This document shows positions 61,505 to 64,000 of a stretch of 64,000 bases of DNA, in pieces (position 1 is the first letter of the stretch; the number at the start of each line of letters is the position of its first letter). This DNA comes from Flavobacterium buctense (GTDB lineage: Bacteria; Bacteroidota; Bacteroidia; Flavobacteriales; Flavobacteriaceae). The position numbers and the translations under genes are program-made. Where the stretch lies: assembly GCF_014486695.1 (NCBI RefSeq), contig NZ_JACTAB010000003.1, forward strand, positions 186,001 to 250,000. Direction: 5' to 3'. Under the pieces are notes generated by a model. The model did not search any database. It was not told the DNA's origin and saw nothing but the letters and a program-made list of their open reading frames with translations.

Positions 61505-62212
61505 ATGAAATCCAAATTATTTTTGTTGCTATTGTTGAGCTGCCTCTTCTTAAGTTGTCAAGGGCAAACGGCAAAAAACATTCAAACATTAGATCCAAAA
61601 ACTTACGCCGAAAAACTAAAAACAACCGAGAAACCCCAGTTGTTAGATGTTAGAACACCTCAAGAATATGAAGTTGAGCATCTTGAAAACGCCAATAATG
61701 TCAATATAAATAGTGCTGATTTTGCTACAAAAGTTGCACAATACGATAAAAACAAACCTATTTTTGTGTATTGCAAAGTAGGCGGAAGAAGTGCGCAAGC
61801 GGCTGATAAATTAGCGGAAATGGGGTTCAAAGAAATCTATAATTTAGAAGGTGGTATCATGAAATGGTCGGCCAACAACCTACCGAAGACTTCACAAACT
61901 ACTCAGAATGTGAAAACCGGAATGACCTCTGAAGACTATCAAAAACTAATTACTTCCGACAAAAAAGTATTGGTTAATTTCACGGCAGTTTGGTGCGGTC
62001 CTTGCCAAAAAATGAAACCTTACGTGTTGAAATTACAAGAAGAACTGAAAGACCAAATAAAAATTGTCAGATTAGATGCTGATGAAAATAAAGCTTTAGT
62101 CGACGGAATGAAAATTGATGGCTTGCCAACCATAATTGTATACGACAACGGAAAAGAAGTTTGGCGAAATATAGGTTACATCACCGAAGAAGAACTCAGA
62201 AAACACTTGTAG
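61505..62212 (+). CDS. Rhodanese-thioredoxin fusion lipoprotein
   Basis: A 235-residue envelope lipoprotein (lipobox LFLSC, about Cys18). A rhodanese domain (about 30-125; LLDVRTPQEYEVEHLENA, VYCKVGGRS with Cys90, NLEGGIMKW) is joined to a thioredoxin domain (about 135-235; VNFTAVWCGPCQKMKPYVL with the redox pair starting at Trp163, GLPTIIVYDNG with cis-proline). It probably moves sulfur or electrons in the periplasm. The partner is unknown. Separated by 1 bp from the DUF2461 gene. Confidence 0.88.
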   Translation: MKSKLFLLLLLSCLFLSCQGQTAKNIQTLDPKTYAEKLKTTEKPQLLDVRTPQEYEVEHLENANNVNINSADFATKVAQYDKNKPIFVYCKVGGRSAQAADKLAEMGFKEIYNLEGGIMKWSANNLPKTSQTTQNVKTGMTSEDYQKLITSDKKVLVNFTAVWCGPCQKMKPYVLKLQEELKDQIKIVRLDADENKALVDGMKIDGLPTIIVYDNGKEVWRNIGYITEEELRKHL

Positions 62213-62213
62213 T

Positions 62214-62888
62214 ATGATAACCAAAGACGCCCTTCAGTTTCTCGAAGATTTAATAGCGAACAATACTACCGATTGGATGCATGCCAATAAAAAGAGGTAT
62301 GAGAACTACAAGAAAGATTATCACAATTACATTGCCTCGCTTTTGGCGGAAATGAAACCCTTGGACAAAACTTTGGAACCGCTGGAAATCAAAAACTGTA
62401 CGTTTCGCATCAATCGAGATATTCGTTTTTCCAAAGACAAATCGCCATACAAAACCAATATGGGCGTATGGTTTACCCAAAATAAATTCCGAAAAAACAG
62501 TCCGGGCTATTATATTCATTTTGAAAAAGGAAATTCCTTTATCGCCGGTGGTGTTTGGTGTCCGGAACCGGATGAATTGAAAAGAATACGAAAAGAAATA
62601 GCTTATTTCCACGAGGATTTGGAAGCTATCGTTGAAGACAAAAATTTCAAGACAGAGTTTTCTAACCTAACACGTGAGGAAAGCAACACATTAAAAAAAG
62701 CACCTAAAGATTTCGACCCGAATCATCCGGCTATAGAATTTTTAAAACTGAAAAGTTATACGGCTTCCGCCAAAATTGACGATGCCCTTTTTACCGACAA
62801 AGATTTTAGTAAAATGGTGGCTCAAAAACTAATCGCTTTGAAACCTTTAAATGACTTTTTAAACCGAGCTTTGGAAACCGAAGACTAA
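62214..62888 (+). CDS. DUF2461 (TIGR02453) family protein
   Basis: A 224-residue cytoplasmic protein of the DUF2461 family: LQFLEDLIANNTTDWMHANK, RINRDIRFSKDKSPYKTNMG, YYIHFEKGNSFIAGGVWCPE and KAPKDFDPNHPAIEFLKLKS are the conserved segments. Function is unknown. Co-directional and tightly packed with the rhodanese-thioredoxin gene upstream and a glycosyltransferase gene 4 bp downstream. Confidence 0.88.
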   Translation: MITKDALQFLEDLIANNTTDWMHANKKRYENYKKDYHNYIASLLAEMKPLDKTLEPLEIKNCTFRINRDIRFSKDKSPYKTNMGVWFTQNKFRKNSPGYYIHFEKGNSFIAGGVWCPEPDELKRIRKEIAYFHEDLEAIVEDKNFKTEFSNLTREESNTLKKAPKDFDPNHPAIEFLKLKSYTASAKIDDALFTDKDFSKMVAQKLIALKPLNDFLNRALETED

Positions 62889-62892
62889 ATCG

Positions 62893-63960
62893 ATGGCAAA
62901 AAAAAGAATACTTTTCTTGGGTGAAACTTATCGAGCAGATGCTGTCACTTGGATGAATGGCCTGAAGGATTTTGGCGAGTTTGAAATTGTAACTTGGGAA
63001 CTGCAAACCAAAAACCACGGCATTTACAGACTTATCAGAATACTGGAATTAACCAAAGCGTTTTTAACCATCAAAGGCATCGTAAAAAAGTTCAATGCCG
63101 ATATGGTCATCGCTGAAAGAACAACCAGTTATGGGTACTTAGCAGCATTATCCGGAATTAGACCAATAGCGATTGCTCAACAAGGCATAACCGATTTATG
63201 GCCTATCAATTCTTTGTCATATCCGTTTAAAAAAATCATTCAAAAGTATGCTTACAGTAAGGCCGATTTAATACATGCCTGGGGAAGCGTCATGGCCAAT
63301 CATATGATTGAAAGCGGTGTCGATATGTCGAAAGTAATGGTACTGCCAAAAGGAATCAACTTGGATTTATTTCAATTCAATGATGCCACTAATAACCAAA
63401 AAATTAATGCCATCATCACGCGGTCGCTTAATGCAGAATACCAACATGATTTAATTTTAAATGCTTTTGCCTTATTGAAACAGAAAAATATTCCTTTCAA
63501 TTTGACCGTAATCGGAGATGGTATTGAATTGAAAAAACTACAAACATTAGCCAAAGAATTAAATATCGATAAAGAAGTAGCCTTTACAGGCAGAATTGAT
63601 AACAACGATATCCCTACCTTTTTGCAAAAATCTAATTTCTATATCAGTATGCCCACAACCGAGGGTGTTTCGGCATCACTTTTTGAAGCAATGGCTTGTG
63701 GTTCTTTCCCAATTGTAAGTGATTTACCCGGCAATCGTTACTGGATAGAACAAAAAGTGAACGGAATACTTGTGCCTTCCGAAAATGCCCTTAAATTAGC
63801 GCAAGAATTAGAGTGGGCTTTTCAAAATACAGATTTTACCCGAAAGGCAATTATTGCCAACAGAGCGTTTGTAGAAGAAAATGCCAACTATGAAAAAAAT
63901 ATGAAGAAAATCGCTCTTAAATACCACGATTTGATCACCGCTAAATCAATCACTGTCTAG
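62893..63960 (+). CDS. Glycosyltransferase family 4 (GT-B) protein
   Basis: A 355-residue GT-B glycosyltransferase. The C-terminal nucleotide-sugar domain has VLPKGINLDLFQF, LTVIGDGIELKKLQTLAKEL, FTGRIDNNDIPTFLQKSNFY and the E-x7-E motif in TEGVSASLFEAMACGSFPIV. Substrate sugars cannot be read. With the following asparagine synthase it seems to open a cell-surface polysaccharide or lipopolysaccharide cluster that continues past the window. Confidence 0.88.
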   Translation: MAKKRILFLGETYRADAVTWMNGLKDFGEFEIVTWELQTKNHGIYRLIRILELTKAFLTIKGIVKKFNADMVIAERTTSYGYLAALSGIRPIAIAQQGITDLWPINSLSYPFKKIIQKYAYSKADLIHAWGSVMANHMIESGVDMSKVMVLPKGINLDLFQFNDATNNQKINAIITRSLNAEYQHDLILNAFALLKQKNIPFNLTVIGDGIELKKLQTLAKELNIDKEVAFTGRIDNNDIPTFLQKSNFYISMPTTEGVSASLFEAMACGSFPIVSDLPGNRYWIEQKVNGILVPSENALKLAQELEWAFQNTDFTRKAIIANRAFVEENANYEKNMKKIALKYHDLITAKSITV

Positions 63961-63964
63961 ATTT

Positions 63965-64000
63965 ATGTGCGGCATTAACGGAATTTTACATTTAGACTAC
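63965..64000 (+). CDS. asnB: Asparagine synthase (glutamine-hydrolysing), 5' end only
   Basis: Only 12 codons are present (MCGINGILHLDY). Met-Cys-Gly-Ile with Cys2 as nucleophile is the start of class II glutamine amidotransferases of the AsnB type. The gene begins 4 bp after the glycosyltransferase stop. AsnB-like genes are common in surface polysaccharide clusters, so amidation of a sugar or a genuine Asn role are both possible. Confidence 0.75.
   Translation, partial: MCGINGILHLDY

Overview
The window is chromosomal DNA from a member of Bacteroidota, most likely Flavobacterium or a close relative. The evidence is low GC, promoters with a TAnnTTTG -7 element, secreted proteins with type IX secretion (T9SS) sorting tails (types A and B), a zeaxanthin-type carotenoid cluster, DUF4252/DUF4476/DUF3667/DUF5683/DUF5777 proteins and a Bacteroidota-style 578-residue signal peptidase I. 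No complete insertion sequence, prophage, CRISPR array or rRNA was seen. Most of the window is core chromosome.

Layout. 1-2106 is the 5' part of a large secreted fibronectin-III protein cut by the window edge. 2.5-4.2 kb holds a phosphoribosyltransferase, shikimate kinase, two identical tRNA-Lys and a tRNA-Leu. 4.2-8.0 kb is a carotenoid locus: a MerR-type regulator with a B12-binding photoreceptor domain, then crtI, crtB, crtZ. 8.1-10.1 kb encodes an ECF sigma factor, a probable anti-sigma partner and two DUF4252 proteins. 10.3-18 kb has an S41 protease and a cobalamin uptake locus (TonB receptor under a cobalamin riboswitch; binding protein, permease and ATPase on the other strand). 18-22 kb is housekeeping (trmL, pseudouridine synthase, rmuC, thioesterase). 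22-28 kb is a set of exported heme, barrel, OB-fold and YceI proteins that looks like an uncharacterised redox module. 28-33.6 kb has acetyltransferase, DUF3667, M28 peptidase, trxB, tRNA-Pro, a repeat-rich spacer and udk. 33.6-39 kb has a DivIC-like protein, both methylmalonyl-CoA mutase subunits and an unusual FAD monooxygenase. 39-48.5 kb has T9SS cargo, an aminotransferase, a membrane TPR-HTH regulator and a dienoyl-CoA reductase-like enzyme. 48.7-64 kb is a core block: parAB, DUF5683, dapB, lepB, wbqC-like, nuclease-like, two rhomboids, mutL, ribH, TPR protein, recF, rhodanese-thioredoxin, DUF2461, a glycosyltransferase and the first codons of asnB.

Vitamin B12 links several loci: riboswitch-controlled uptake (11.8-18 kb), the B12-dependent mutase (34-37.5 kb), and the predicted B12 light sensor next to the carotenoid genes. 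The sensor's own promoter and the crtI promoter share a 23-bp block with 20 identical positions, which suggests a common operator.

The most novel signal is a short non-coding repeat present three times (after tRNA-Leu, after crtZ, after tRNA-Pro). Each copy has a two-hairpin core whose first stem is kept while its bases change. Each is bracketed by an 18-19 bp duplication of the 3' end of the gene before it. This looks like a small mobile element that inserts at gene ends. A second theme is heptanucleotide repetition, including four perfect GGGAAAA units inside the start of the methylmalonyl-CoA mutase large-subunit gene.
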